Positions 48,180 to 59,427 of a stretch of 64,000 nucleotides of DNA are shown here, in pieces. The notes below the pieces were generated by a model that saw nothing but the letters and a program-made list of their open reading frames with translations, was not told the DNA's origin and ran no database searches. Positions within the stretch are counted from its first letter, which is position 1; every line of letters starts with the position of its first letter. The translations under genes and the position numbers were made by a program. This DNA comes from Drosophila pseudoobscura (taxonomy: Eukaryota; Arthropoda; Insecta; Diptera; Drosophilidae), in assembly GCF_009870125.1 (NCBI RefSeq), contig NC_046681.1, positions 7,701,001 to 7,765,000 of the forward strand, given 5' to 3'.

Positions 48180-48608
48180 TCACGCAACGACGGCAGCCAT
48201 TGTGGATGTGGATGTGGATGTGGAGGATGATGTGGCGGCAACCTGAGAATGATGATGAGACTGCTGCTGGTGCTCCCTCTGCCTCTCCCTCTGGCCCTCG
48301 CCTGGCTGTTGATGGGAAATGTGATGGACCGGAAAGCTCCACAGAGCAAAAGGCATCTGCTGTTGCACCAACAAAAGCAGTTGCCGTAATTTGTTGGTCG
48401 TCGTTGTTGCCGTTGTGTCCTCTCCTGTTCCTGTTCTCCTGCTGGCATTCGTTGCCATTGCCGCTCCTCCTCCACCTGCTGTGTCGCTGGCAACTCCCAA
48501 CTGGTTGCCGAGTGCCGCATCGCAGGCATCCATCGCATCCGTGTCGCTCCGCCGCCTGGCACAGCGCATCTGCATCTGCATCTGCACCAGCTGCAGCTCG
48601 CCGCGTCG
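48180..48608 (-). CDS. oaf: Readthrough extension of oaf (142 codons plus stop)
   Basis: After the first oaf stop (TGA at 48609-48611) the same frame stays open for 142 codons to a TGA at 48180-48182. The stop context is TGA-C (TGACGA), the leaky class in Drosophila. A perfect 10-nt palindrome, AGCTGCAGCT (48589-48598), lies 10 nt after the stop and could help form RNA structure. The extension is Arg/Gln-rich at first, then Ala/Thr-rich, then has HHH and an STSTSTST run from a GATGTG repeat. It has no recognised domain. D. melanogaster oaf is reported to have an in-frame UGA followed by a second ORF of about 155 codons; the match in position and length supports a conserved feature. Confidence 0.7.
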   Translation of the reverse strand, partial: RRGELQLVQMQMQMRCARRRSDTDAMDACDAALGNQLGVASDTAGGGGAAMATNASRRTGTGEDTTATTTTNKLRQLLLLVQQQMPFALWSFPVHHISHQQPGEGQRERQREHQQQSHHHSQVAATSSSTSTSTSTMAAVVA

Positions 48609-51600
48609 TCATTCATCCCAGAGGCACTGTTGTTTCTGTCGGACATAATAGGTGAACTGTGTACACTTGCGGCAGGTCTTGATGCCGCAGCGATAATTCG
48701 TCTGCTGCTGCTGCTGCTGCTGCTGGGCCCCGGACGAGTCCGCGCCGGCCCCCTTGCCCTTGCAGTACTTGAGGCCGCAGGGATACCAGCCAATGCACGT
48801 CTCCAGGGTGCACAGGCAGGGCGCCCAGAGGCTGCTCACTTCGTTGCAGCGCGTGGATAGCGTGTCCGGGAATTTCTCGGTGGCCGCCTCCAGGCTGGAG
48901 ATCGACGAGCCTGCACGATGGTCCCAACAAAAAAGTGGGCAATATTTTAAGAGCTGTGTGTAAGGAAAAAATCAATTCGGTTCACCGAATATTGGCCGCC
49001 CAGGGGGAAATTTTCCAACTAAAAAGTACAACAAAATCCACACATTTGTGGTGCTCTCGAAAGCGCTTAAAATTTGGTACAAAATTGGGTCCAATTTGAA
49101 GGCTAAAGCGAGGATTTTCCTCAGAAAGGGGAACACAAGGATGGGAGCCTGGTAATCGGTCTCTTTACTGTATAAAATAGTTTGGAATCGTCGTAGGACA
49201 CGTGGATTCTTGAAAAATCGCAGTGCATTGTGGGTATTCTTTTGGTTGCTTTTGAAAATTTCATCCGTTTATTTTATTATAAGAATTTGGGACTGGAATA
49301 GTGATATTTGAGACATAAAATCGGGGGTATTTTTTCTATAGAATCCATTTGAGATGTGTGCGAGATGCGAGTGGGCAGGGGACCTGTCTATGCACCTATG
49401 ATGCCTCTCTGACCAAGGCCCGCTGCCTACACGCTTCCTACAACAAATAACACAGGCTTCGGTCTCCTTCCTCAAGCGAATGCTTCAAAACGGAATGCCC
49501 AACAATCCAATAAAGACCAGGCATATTTTCTCCGACACTGGGACCGACTGCGCCTCGCCAAAGACTGTATTTATTGTGGGATCCTAACAGGGACGCAGCT
49601 GCCCAAGGCATTGACGAACCGAGCAGGCAGCAGAGCCACGGAAAAGATATTGAAGCACCGTCGAACGAAAATAAAAATGGAATTTGTTCCGGATGCAATA
49701 TATTGATATTTGTATAGTCGTTGGTTAAACACACACTTAAAGCGGATAATAAGTGACCTATGACCGAGGATTGGGAAATGGTTTTACAACTAAACCGTGG
49801 GCATTTTGTCTTGCAGACTTGCTTCAAACTCACCTGGCAACTCGGCCCAAGACTTGAGATCCACATCCCGGACATAGGTGGCGTCCATGGCCTCCGCGCA
49901 GATGGTCTGCAGGTGCCTCGTGATGGGCAGGGAACGGTTAAGCTGCACCCAGCTGCTCATCGTGTAGGTCTCGCGGCCCTTGTCCTCCTCGGGAGTGCGT
50001 ATCGTGTGCGGGTTCTTCTGCCGCAGCTTGGCCATGGCGGCCGAGGAGATGAAGTCCCCCTTGTTGAACTTGGTGGCGAAGCACATGACCTGGTACTGGC
50101 TCTGGCCGCGCTCCTCCTCGCCGAGCACCAGGGCCTTGAGGATTTGAACCTCCTGGAATGGCGCGGGAGTAAAGGGGAAGAAGGGAATGAGATTTCTGAA
50201 GCAGAGGAGTGGTTGGGACTCGGATTCCTTCCACTTCCGTGGTCATGTGGGGGATACTTACATTGCGGAAGTCTATCACTTGGGTGATGAGGGTACCGTC
50301 GGTCTTCTGGAACTCGAGCGTAATCAGGTCCTCGCCAATATTGGAGGTGATGCTCTCCTGAATCACCTCGCCGCCCTGCAAAGGCCCGTTAGAGAGCAAC
50401 AAGTGTTAGAATGGGCCTTAAGAACTGTTCTTCGGTGCCCCCCTCCCACTAGAATATTAATAAAGCACTGAGAACCGAGCACTGTTCGGGCTGGGGGTCT
50501 CTCTGGGGTTGTCGTCGGTTCTTAAATTAACTATGACAGCTCCTGCCGCTGGAAGCAGGGCGGCCCTGAACCGAATTAGAGTCAAGAGACTTGAAAAATA
50601 GCAAAAGGAACGAAGCCGAAACGGAACGGAGAGGGGAAATGTAAAGAAGAAGAAGAACCAGGGTCAACTGCACCACACAATCTCTCCCTCTCTCTCACTC
50701 ACAAAAAGTGTGCCCTTTGCACGTGCCTGTGTGTGTGTGTGTGTACATGAGCAAACATGTTGTTGTGTTGGTATTGTTCTTGCTGCCTCGCCGCTGCTTG
50801 GCTTTCCTTGTGTTTGCACAAAAGCACATGCAAACAAAGCAGTGCAGAGTAGAGCAGTGCAGAGTGGACATTTTTGGGCCACGGACAGCACGCGGCAACA
50901 ATGAAGAATGTCACATGTAAACACACACATGCACACGCACACACACACACACCGCTGGGTACAGGGTGTCCTCCGTTTTTTGGCAATCTCATCTAAAATT
51001 AATCGAAAAACCCAAAGGCACGGGGGGGGGGGGGGAATCACTGCTCAACAATTATGAACTGCTTTATGCAAATATATTATACAAGAAAATCAAATTTCAG
51101 TGCTTGTCGTTGTTTATTTCTGTTCTCTCTCCCATTTGTTTTTGGCTTTTGGCGCGCTCCCCTCTAGTCCGGGTGTCGCCATTTGTTTATACAATGCCGC
51201 TCTGCTCTGCTCTGCTTCTATTCTTGGTTTCTTGGTGTTCATTTTGCTTAGAGATCATCTGCGCCAATTGATGGAGGTTTATCTAGTTCTTCATCGGTTC
51301 CGGGCATAGCCGGACTTTGTTCCATGGGAAATACTTCCTCTTTAGCCTCTGTTTCTTCTTCTTTCGGCTGCTTGGCAGCCGCCTGGTCCGACGATTCCCC
51401 GGGACGCACCTGATTCTGGACGTTGATGAGCAGCTGTGCCTGCGCCCCGCCGCTGCCGCCTGAGATTAGCAGGTTGCAGATCAGGAACCAAAGGAAGCCG
51501 CGGCTGTGCTTGAAGAAGTGGTGGCGATTCACAAGGCGGCCATCGCAGAAGCGCCTCTGCAGCCCCTTGCCCAGCATGTTGAAGGGGGCCAGCGCCCGGT

Positions 51601-51688
51601 GGTGGGTCAAGCGCCATCTGGTCTGGCGCACTTTCTGGGCCAGGTCGGCCATGGCCATCTCCTGACTTGTTTCCCCTTCCAAAATCAT
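48609..51688 (-). CDS. oaf: Out at first protein (Oaf)
   Basis: Four coding exons on the minus strand: 51688-51410, 50375-50262, 50152-49834 and 48910-48612, with stop TGA at 48609-48611. Introns are 1034, 109 and 923 bp, all GT-AG. The product is 337 aa. A hydrophobic signal segment (residues 64-76, GFLWFLICNLLIS) precedes the mature part, and residues 1-63 form a basic N-terminal extension. The body matches human OAF: ESITSNIGEDLITLEF, KTDGTLITQVIDF, LVLGEEERGQSQYQ, AMAKLRQKNP, CAEAMDA. The C-terminal cysteine-rich region has ten Cys (including GWYPCGLKYC and YRCGIKTC) and ends QQCLWDE. A run of eight Gln (48702-48725) lies between two cysteine groups. Oaf is a secreted protein with roles in Drosophila development; its molecular function is not settled. 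It lies head to head with Slh. Confidence 0.95.
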
Positions 51689-51689
51689 T

Positions 51690-51860
51690 GTCGCTCCTTC
51701 ACTTGGTGGTCTGCTTAGCGGCGAACTTGCTTTTATTTTTGTTTTTTTTTTTTCGAAAACGACGTGATTAAATTATATTTTTGAGTGCGAAAAACAAAAT
51801 GCGTCTGACAGTACCGCTCGCTAGAAACTTGACGTTTTGATGTTGATGTTTCAACGGGCT
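51690..51860 (-). promoter_or_regulatory. Candidate oaf core promoter and 5' leader
   Basis: Upstream of the oaf start codon the minus strand shows an initiator-like TCAGACGC near 51812 in GGTACTGTCAGACGCATTTTG, then an A-rich leader to the ATG at 51688. No TATA box is obvious at -30. The exact start site is not determinable from sequence alone. Confidence 0.35.
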
Positions 51861-52089
51861 TTTCTGAACTCAGAAAGTAACTCGACTCGACGCTATTCTC
51901 TATTTTGTTGTTGTTGCGCGGCCGAATTTCGCATTTTGGTTTTGTCCGAACTTCTGAACGTGTCCGCGACGTGTTTTGGGATTTTCGAGGTGTTAGTGTT
52001 GAGTGTGACCAGTCTGTGGAATCGAAGGCATACCATGTAGCTGTACATGTTTGGCGGTTTCTTGGGAAAAATATTGCTCGGCAACATGA

Positions 52090-52665
52090 GGCTAGAATCA
52101 GTGCTGCCAGAATTTCCGAGTCGCTACAAGCAATAAATATGCTGAAAAATATGCACTCAAAAAATAATACATGTGTGAGTTTATTTGGAAAATATGCTCA
52201 ACAGCTTGTATAATATATTTGATAATTTAAAAACGCTAAATCAAGCCTGAAAAATGCTAAACTACCAGCGGAGGCTCGTGTGGGCCATGAAATGTTGCTG
52301 GGCGTGGACACATGCTGCTGACTTATGTTGCTAGAAACAGCTGTGCAAAAAAAACCAAAATAAATTACTCCATTTTTAGAGACATTTTCTTAGTGTGAAT
52401 GTTAGTGATTTGCGCCAGATAACCAACGAAATATAGTATATTTCTCTAACATTCGAAAATACTGTTTTTGGTATTATCGCCGCTTGCGTGCACACTATTT
52501 CGACAGCTGTTGCACACTTTCTTCACACTAACTTTGCCCAAACGCTTGTGGGCAGTGCTGCCAGATGATCAGTGTATATAGGCGAAAAACAGCCAAAGCT
52601 AGTGTTAAAAATGCCAGATCTAGCCTGAAACATGCTAAACTGGCACCACTGCGTGTGACGTGTTG
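52090..52665. promoter_or_regulatory. oaf-Slh intergenic promoter region with repeated motifs
   Basis: CAGTGCTGCCAGA occurs at 52099-52111 and again at 52553-52565, each followed by a related GCCTGAAA(A)ATGCTAAACT stretch (about 52245 and 52624). The motif's complement contains CAGCACTG, resembling the Drosophila housekeeping core-promoter Motif 7. A GTATATTT at 52436-52443 resembles Motif 6. This fits a TATA-less housekeeping promoter for Slh and suggests a small segmental duplication. Confidence 0.45.
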
Positions 52666-52764
52666 TTTTTTGTAAAATATGTTTTCTATCAATTGAAAGA
52701 GAAATAATTGATAAACCAGTCGCTGCTATTGCCAATTTTCACCGGGACCCACGCACCAAACACC

Positions 52765-54931
52765 ATGTTGACCCTAAGGGAGCGCCAAATAAGTAAATAA
52801 ACTAGAATTGTGGCTGTGCAGAATATCAATTGACTAATTTGCCTCCTCACGCAGATGCCATTAAGCAAATGCTTAATTTAAATTCGCAGCAGCCCAAGGC
52901 CCTGGCCGCAGAGCCGGTTTGGAAGATCCTCATCTACGACCGCGTGGGACAGGACATCATCTCGCCGGTCATCTCCATCAAGGAGCTGCGTGAACTGGGC
53001 GTGACACTGCATGTGTGAGTGGCGCGGACCCGTGGGTCCTTTAGTCACAGTATACTGAAATAAGCATGATTCCCTCTACATAGACAACTCCATTCGGATC
53101 GCGACTCCATACCGGACGTGCCGGCCATCTACTTCTGCCTGCCCACCGACGAGAATCTCGATCGCATCCAGCAGGACTTCTCCAACGGCCTGTACGACAT
53201 CTATCACCTGAACTTCCTGGCGCCCATTACGCGCACCAAGATCGAGAACCTGGCCGCCGCCGCCCTGCACGCCGGCTGCGTGGCCAACATCCACCGGATG
53301 TACGACCAGTATGTGAATTTCATCAGCCTGGAGGACGACTTTTTCGTGCTGAAGCACCAGCAGAGCGACCAGCTGTCTTACTACGCCATCAACCGGGCCA
53401 ACACGCGCGACGAGGAGATGGTGGCGCTGATGGACTCCATCGTGGACTCCCTCTTCGCCCTGTTCGTCACTCTGGGCAACGTGCCCATCATCCGCTGTCC
53501 GCGGAACAGTGCCGCCGAGATGGTGGCCCGGAAGCTGGAGAAGAAGCTGCGCGAGAACCTCTGGGACGCGCGCGCCAATCTGTTCCACATGGACGCCACC
53601 CAGGCCGGCGGCGGAGTGTTCAGCTTCCAGCGGCCCGTGCTGCTGCTGCTGGACCGGAATGTGGACCTGGCCACGCCGCTGCACCACACATGGTCGTACC
53701 AGGCGCTGGTCCACGATGTTCTCGACCTGGGCCTGAACCTGGTCTACGTCGAGGACGAGGCGTCGGGAGGTAGCTTTCCGCAGCTTCGCTTCTTTAATCG
53801 AATTACATCTATGAAATGCTTGCAGGGGCCCGAAAGAAGCCGAAGGCCTGTGATCTGGACCGCAACGATCGCTTCTGGATGACCCACAAGGGCAGTCCCT
53901 TCCCCACGGTGGCCGAGGCCATCCAGGAGGAGCTGGAGTCCTACCGGAACTCGGAGGAGGAGATCAAGCGTCTCAAGACCTCGATGGGCATGGAGGGGGA
54001 GTCGGACATTGCCTTCTCGCTGGTCAACGACACGACGACGCGCCTCACCAACGCCGTCAACTCGCTGCCGCAGCTGATGGAGAAGAAGCGGCTGATCGAC
54101 ATGCACACCAAGATTGCCACAGCCATCCTCAACTACATCAAGGCGCGCCGCCTGGACTCGTACTTTGAGATCGAGGAGAAGGTCATGTCGAAGCAGACGC
54201 TGGACAAGCCGCTGCTGGAGCTGCTGCGCGACCCGGAGTTTGGCCAGCCGGAGGACAAGCTGCGGCTGTACATCATCTACTACATCTGCGCCCAGCAGCT
54301 GCCCGAGTCCGAGGTGGAGCGGCTCAAGGAGGCCCTGCAGGCCGCCGGCTGTGACCTGACCGCCCTGGCCTACGTGCAGCGCTGGAAGGCGCTCATGAAT
54401 CGCTCGCCGGGCATCAGCCAAGCCACCCAGTACGAGGGCGGGGGCACCAAAACCGTTTCCATGTTCACCAAACTTGTCTCGCAGGGCAGCTCCTTCGTCA
54501 TGGAGGGCGTCAAGAATCTGGTTGTGAAGCGGCACGTGAGTAAAGCCACAAAATCTCCTCGAAAGCGTTAATTTCCAGCTGTCTTGTTGCTTCTGCAGAA
54601 CCTGCCGGTCACCAAGATCACGGAGCAGGTGATGGAGTGCCGCAGCAATGCCGAAACAGATGACTATCTGTATCTGGACCCCAAGCTGCTGAAGGGCGGC
54701 GATGTCCTGCCCAAGAACCGTGCCCCATTCCAGGACGCCGTCGTCTTCATGGTCGGCGGCGGCAACTACATCGAGTACCAGAATCTGGTGGACTTTATCA
54801 AGCAGAAGCAGACGTCCAACGTGCAGCGGCGCATCATCTACGGCGCCTCCACGCTGACCAACGCGAGGCAGTTCCTCAAGGAGCTCTCAGCCCTGGGCGG
54901 CGAGATCCAATCCCCCGCGACGACTAGTTAG
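52765..54931 (+). CDS. Slh: Slh, Sly1-type Sec1/Munc18 protein
   Basis: Five coding exons: 52765-52792, 52855-53014, 53084-53769, 53826-54535 and 54599-54931, separated by introns of 62, 69, 56 and 63 bp (all GT-AG). The protein has 638 aa, close to human SCFD1 (Sly1). It begins MLTLRERQINAIKQMLN, matching the family's RERQ start, followed by EPVWKILIYDRVGQDIISP, SDRDSIPDVPAIYF, VDSLFALFVTLGNVPIIRCP, a DRNVDLATPLHHTW motif, HKGSPFP, MEKKRLIDMHTKIATAIL, FVMEGVKNLVVK, NLPVTKI and VVFMVGGGNYIEYQNLVDF. Sly1 proteins bind Golgi/ER syntaxins (Sed5/syntaxin-5, syntaxin-18) and promote SNARE assembly in ER-Golgi transport, acting at the cytosolic face. Exons are GC-rich with strong codon bias, which creates long antisense frames. 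The gene is intact and should be widely expressed. Confidence 0.97.
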
Positions 54932-55065
54932 GAGCGGCTGCTCCGATTCCATTGCTGCTGAGCGAGCAACTGGACAGGGACTGGGAGGGCAGGACAGGAC
55001 AGGACTGGGCTGGGCTGGACTGGGCTGGGCTGGGCTTCTTTCTTTTTACTTTAAGAATATCCAAA

Positions 55066-55071
55066 AATAAA
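55066..55071 (+). terminator. Polyadenylation signal of Slh
   Basis: AATAAA lies 135 bp after the Slh stop, in ATCCAAAAATAAATTAAATG. A GGGCTGGACTGGGCTGGGCT repeat (about 55004-55036) precedes it in the 3' untranslated region. Confidence 0.65.
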
Positions 55072-58000
55072 TTAAATGCAAGGCAAAAGAAAAAAAAACG
55101 ACGAAGATGAGGAACTCCACACTCGGCAATTACTCCAACCTGACGCTTAATCCCCGAAGGACAACAAGCAAAAACACGCGTAGTCCCGTGTACAACAAGC
55201 CCGGGGAGGGGCGGGGCGGCGCGACGCGGGCACTCGCATTCTAGGCACCCATTAACACCAACTTGGCAACGCTTTGATGGACAGCTGACAGACAGCCAGT
55301 CAACGACTGAGGCGATGATGGGCCCTGCCTGATGCCTGATGCCTGACGCTTGCTTCTCAATGCCCTTCATGGTGACGATGACGCTGATGCTGACGGCGGC
55401 GGCCTCGGCTACAATTATGGGGCGACAACTATGCGCGGCACTTGGGGACAGGCATAGGCACAGGCACAGCACAGGGATAGGGATAGGGTTGTAGGGACAG
55501 GCCTTAGCAATTAGCACTATCCCTGGCGATCTATGAATGGAGCAGAGTGGAGCACTGAACTGATTGAAAGTCGCTGAGTTGACTGGACTGGACTGGTGAC
55601 TGCTGTGGATTGTGGAGAGGCTGTCACCAAGCAGCGTCAAATTATCCATCTAACTGGAGTTCGCGAACGATGTGGATGTGGATACTTGGCTAGGCCTTGT
55701 GGTTCGAGCTGACAATCATACGAAATCAGACACATAAAGTGTGTATTCGGGGAAGTCATCAAATAGATGGCTAAATCGTTTAAAACGATATGGGTAAAAC
55801 ATGGAAAACCCGTGGAAAAGGTACACCGAAAATAATAGATATGACAAAGGTGATATGATGGCCACGAAGGTGATTAGAAAATGTTGGAAAACGGTAATTA
55901 AACTAGGAAAGAACTAACTGAAATTAGTTAAAAAGGGTGCCCCAGATAGAAGCCTAAAGTAATGAGATGTATATCATCCGTAAAGGAATGGTTACTGGTG
56001 CCAAAAATGAGTATGAACAGGAATTGCACTTTGAAAACGCTCTGCAAACAAATTTGGTTAAGCGAATCAGTAAATCGTTTGAAATGCTAATCAAAATATG
56101 GTCTAAACTGTAAATCTGTGGACTTGATGGCTAATAAATATGGCTATGATATGTAAATTGATTGGTTATGCCCCGATAGTCTATTAAATCAATAAAAACT
56201 TAATTTAGTTCGAATTAGTAATTATATTTTGAGTGCAAGCTTAGTTTTTGTAGCAAGTTTAGTTATAATATACTCGAATATTAGTGGTTAACACGCTGCG
56301 CGTCATGCAGCAGCGCCTCTCGGTTGCTTGGGCGGGATTAGGACGCGTAACAGCCTTCTGCTGGTGTCTCGCAGAACACTTGATGGTGCAGTGATGGCCT
56401 ATCAACGTCCAGAACATAAACTCTCCATATCCCACCCATACCAAACCCATACCTTTGACCTGTTGAACCCTCAAGCAGAAATCTATGGCTAAAAAGCTTC
56501 GTTTGAAGCGAAGCCCCACTGTTAAACAGTTTCCCGAGCTGAGGAAGCAAACAAGATTGAGGAGAAAAAACCCTACCGAACCGAGTCGATCCGAGTCGAT
56601 CCGTTTCGATCCGTAGCCTAATTAACACTTTTGGTAAATCAGAATTGATGGCCCTGCTGAAAGGCCGCAGAAGAGATGATGACGCTGACGCTGACGATGA
56701 CGACGATTATTCATGGAGCGTTGAGCTTAAATATTGGTTTTGGTTGGGTTGGAACCCAGGGCGAAGGGCGAAGGCGAAGGGGGGAGACTTGGGTTGGGTT
56801 GGGTTACTATCCCGACTACCCGTGGCCACAATTTAAATGTTAACATAAACAAGAGCAATTTAACAAAGGCCAAGAGACCCCACCAACCACACGAAAGAGA
56901 GAAAAAAAAAGAACCAAAATACCAAAAAAAGAGGAGAAAAAACCAAGTCAAACTCTGGCCCAAAAACTGGTAACCAAAGTGATTTCACGGGTGGTCCGAA
57001 AAAGATGCGGCTCAAACAAATCATAAAGAAAAAAAACGAGAAGAGAAGAAGAAAAAACTGAGAGAAAAACGACTACAGAAACTAACAACGAAAACGCAAC
57101 ATGAAAGAAATTCTTAGCCTGCCACATGCATGAATCGATTATGTGGTAAATGCACTGTCCGCGTGTGCGTGTGCCCCCTGTGTGTGTGTGTGTGTGTGTG
57201 AGCGTGCTCCTGTCCCCACTGGGGAGCAGATACTCCACCAAAGAAGAAAAAATGGTCAGGCAGCCGTTTCCCACATTCCTGCTGTGAATCATAATGGCTG
57301 CCGCTGTCGTCGTCTTGGTTCGGCTTGGTTCTCCGGGTCTGGGCACACACATATGTATGTGTACATCCCATACATATATCATAATCTTAACAACTCTTAA
57401 CAAGGCAGAACAAATTCCAAAATTCGAGAAGCCCCAACCCAGCAGAAACAGCCAGTCAGGCGGTCGGACGCGATCCCAGGCCAGACCCCAACAAAATGAA
57501 GTGGAAGTGGAAGTGGAAGTCAGGCAGGCAGGCAGGCAGATAGAAAGAGAGAGAGAGAGCAGACCCCATGAATGGTCGATGACTGGCCTGGAGTCTGGAG
57601 ATCTGTGGAGGCAGTGCAGCCAAGCCATGGCTATGAGCAGTCATAAACCTCAATCGTACCACGGATCTGCTCGCACTTGGGGGAGTTGTCTGCTTAAGGT
57701 CTTCTTTTATAGATTTTCCACTCGAATTAGTGTTTAATTAAGCATTTCTATATATATATATTTTATTTTTGGGGCTATGAGCAGTTTTGGAGGACTTTTA
57801 ATGCTTTTTTAAGCCAATCCATTTACCCCTTATATATTCGTATTTAGAACCCTTTGATCTCCTTGGAAAGGTTCTATAAAAGGGGTTCTGTTAGGGTTTT
57901 AATATTTCTTTAATAAGAATGGCGAATAGTCCATGGAATGATTTCTAATGATACTCCCCTACGAGACGATTCATTGAGTCCAGGTTTTGACACTTTTGTT

Positions 58001-59425
58001 CCTAATTTGGATTAATATATTATAACTACTATTGTTTTGGGGCGGTATGCTAAGGTCTTGGGACTAATATTGTATCTTAATCGTATTTACAAATAATTCC
58101 CAAAAAATACTAAAGAATATCCCAGTGTAAAAAGTCTTCAGGCGAAGGTCTTTCAAAGACAGATACATTTCTCCCCACCAAACGACCAAAAAAATCCCTC
58201 AATGGCTTCCAAACTGCCTTCAACGCTTGTCAAACTGTGTTCGCTCTCCCATGGGATATTTTTTGTTGGGTTTATTTGAGATTCGGATTCCTATTGATTG
58301 TATTTCTATTTATCCTTGGCAGCATTTTGTAGGGCCTGCCGCCGCCTTCGGTGGTCCACGCGGGAATCGGGAGCGGCCTGCTAATTACTCAACCCAATAA
58401 TAATACAGCAACAAGAAACGAGCCGAAACGAGGGCCCAAATATTTGCCGGCCATAAAAGAGCAAGCGACGAATGGATCAGCCGGGATCAGGAGTCGACTG
58501 GGCTTGTTAGCGGCTTGTTAGCCGGGCTACCAAAACTGGCAAACAGAAACGGCCCAAAAAAAAAAAAAAAAGAGTGGAGAAAATTAAAGTGAAATAATTT
58601 AGTAATAAAAGATTCGGCCGTAAATTGATTTAAACAAAAAAAATATTATTGCGTGACGCATCGCATGACCCGGACCCGGCAGTCAGGAATCATTAAGAAA
58701 AGAAATCCAAATAAATGCCAAGAAAATGTGAGCGGGACGAGACACGACCCTGATGGATCCCTCTTTGCTGGGTCTTCATTATCCTGCCCCGAGGCGGTTT
58801 TCTCTTGGCCACCAACAAACAGCAGCCAACAGCTTCATCAAACCTAAACAAATATGTTACCCTGGGCATGGGTTACCCCACACGCTGCTCTGCCCCTTCC
58901 CCACCAGATTGATCCTCGGGTCAGGCCAGAGCAGACGAGGACGCAGACGTGGACCCCACCAATTCGAAGGAGAGGACCAGGCTGTCTTTGCCTTTGCCTT
59001 TGCCTTTGCTTTACGATCGCGTATCTCAAGTTTATCGCTTCATTTTCATGTTTTATGCGCAATTTATGCCGCAGAGCCGCAGACCGCTCTCCCTGCGCCT
59101 CCTTCTTGGCCCTGTCTTGGGCCACGTCTGGGGGCCTGACGCTGCTCTGGCTGGAGCTGGCAATTGCACACGCACCGCTTTGTCTGGCCCAGCAGAGAGC
59201 ACAGAGCACAGAGCACTGAGCATAGAGCATATATATGCTCTTCCACGGTCGTGTGCCTTGGGAACCCAAAGAAACCGAAACCATATACAACCTGATCTCG
59301 CATTGGTTATAAGTAGTTTTTGCTGCTCTTCCTTTTGGTTTGGGGTCTGCGATTCTTGTTTTTTTTCTTTGTTTTAGTTGTTTTAGTCGCTTGCATAATA
59401 AAATTAAGCTAACATGCGGTCAGGG
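55072..59425. other. Slh-downstream non-coding region
   Basis: No gene is seen. Frames of up to 241 aa on the minus strand over 54924-55649 are low-complexity and overlap the Slh 3' end. The interval has GT arrays (57179-57200), GTGGAAGTGGAAGTGGAAG and GGCAGGCAGGCAG repeats (about 57499-57540), and an A run at about 58558-58572. In D. melanogaster the side of Slh away from oaf is, as I recall, toward dpp and its 3' imaginal-disc enhancers, so regulatory content is plausible but not demonstrated. Confidence 0.45.
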
Positions 59426-59427
59426 AT

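Noticed and set aside
47990..48793. 267-aa minus frame and plus frames of 78-151 aa over the oaf last exon
   Set aside because: They overlap the true oaf frame and its extension in other phases and draw their openness from CAG, GATGTG and GCAGATG repeats.
49269..49875. Frames of 68 and 145 aa inside the third oaf intron
   Set aside because: They are broken by stops in every plausible coding phase, run across the exon 3 splice donor, and show no domain. A nested gene is not supported.
53076..54535. Long minus-strand frames of 212 and 263 aa opposite Slh
   Set aside because: They lie antisense to GC-rich, codon-biased Slh exons and track their codon positions. This is the usual mirror-frame effect, with no splice structure or protein family.
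54924..55649. 241-aa minus-strand frame downstream of Slh
   Set aside because: It reads through GGGCTGG and GGCACAGG repeats into the Slh 3' end and shows no domain or splice sites.
56985..57000. CGGGTGGTC word resembling a Ci/Gli binding site in the Slh-downstream region
   Set aside because: A single site with one mismatch is expected often by chance. I did not count it as evidence for a dpp enhancer.
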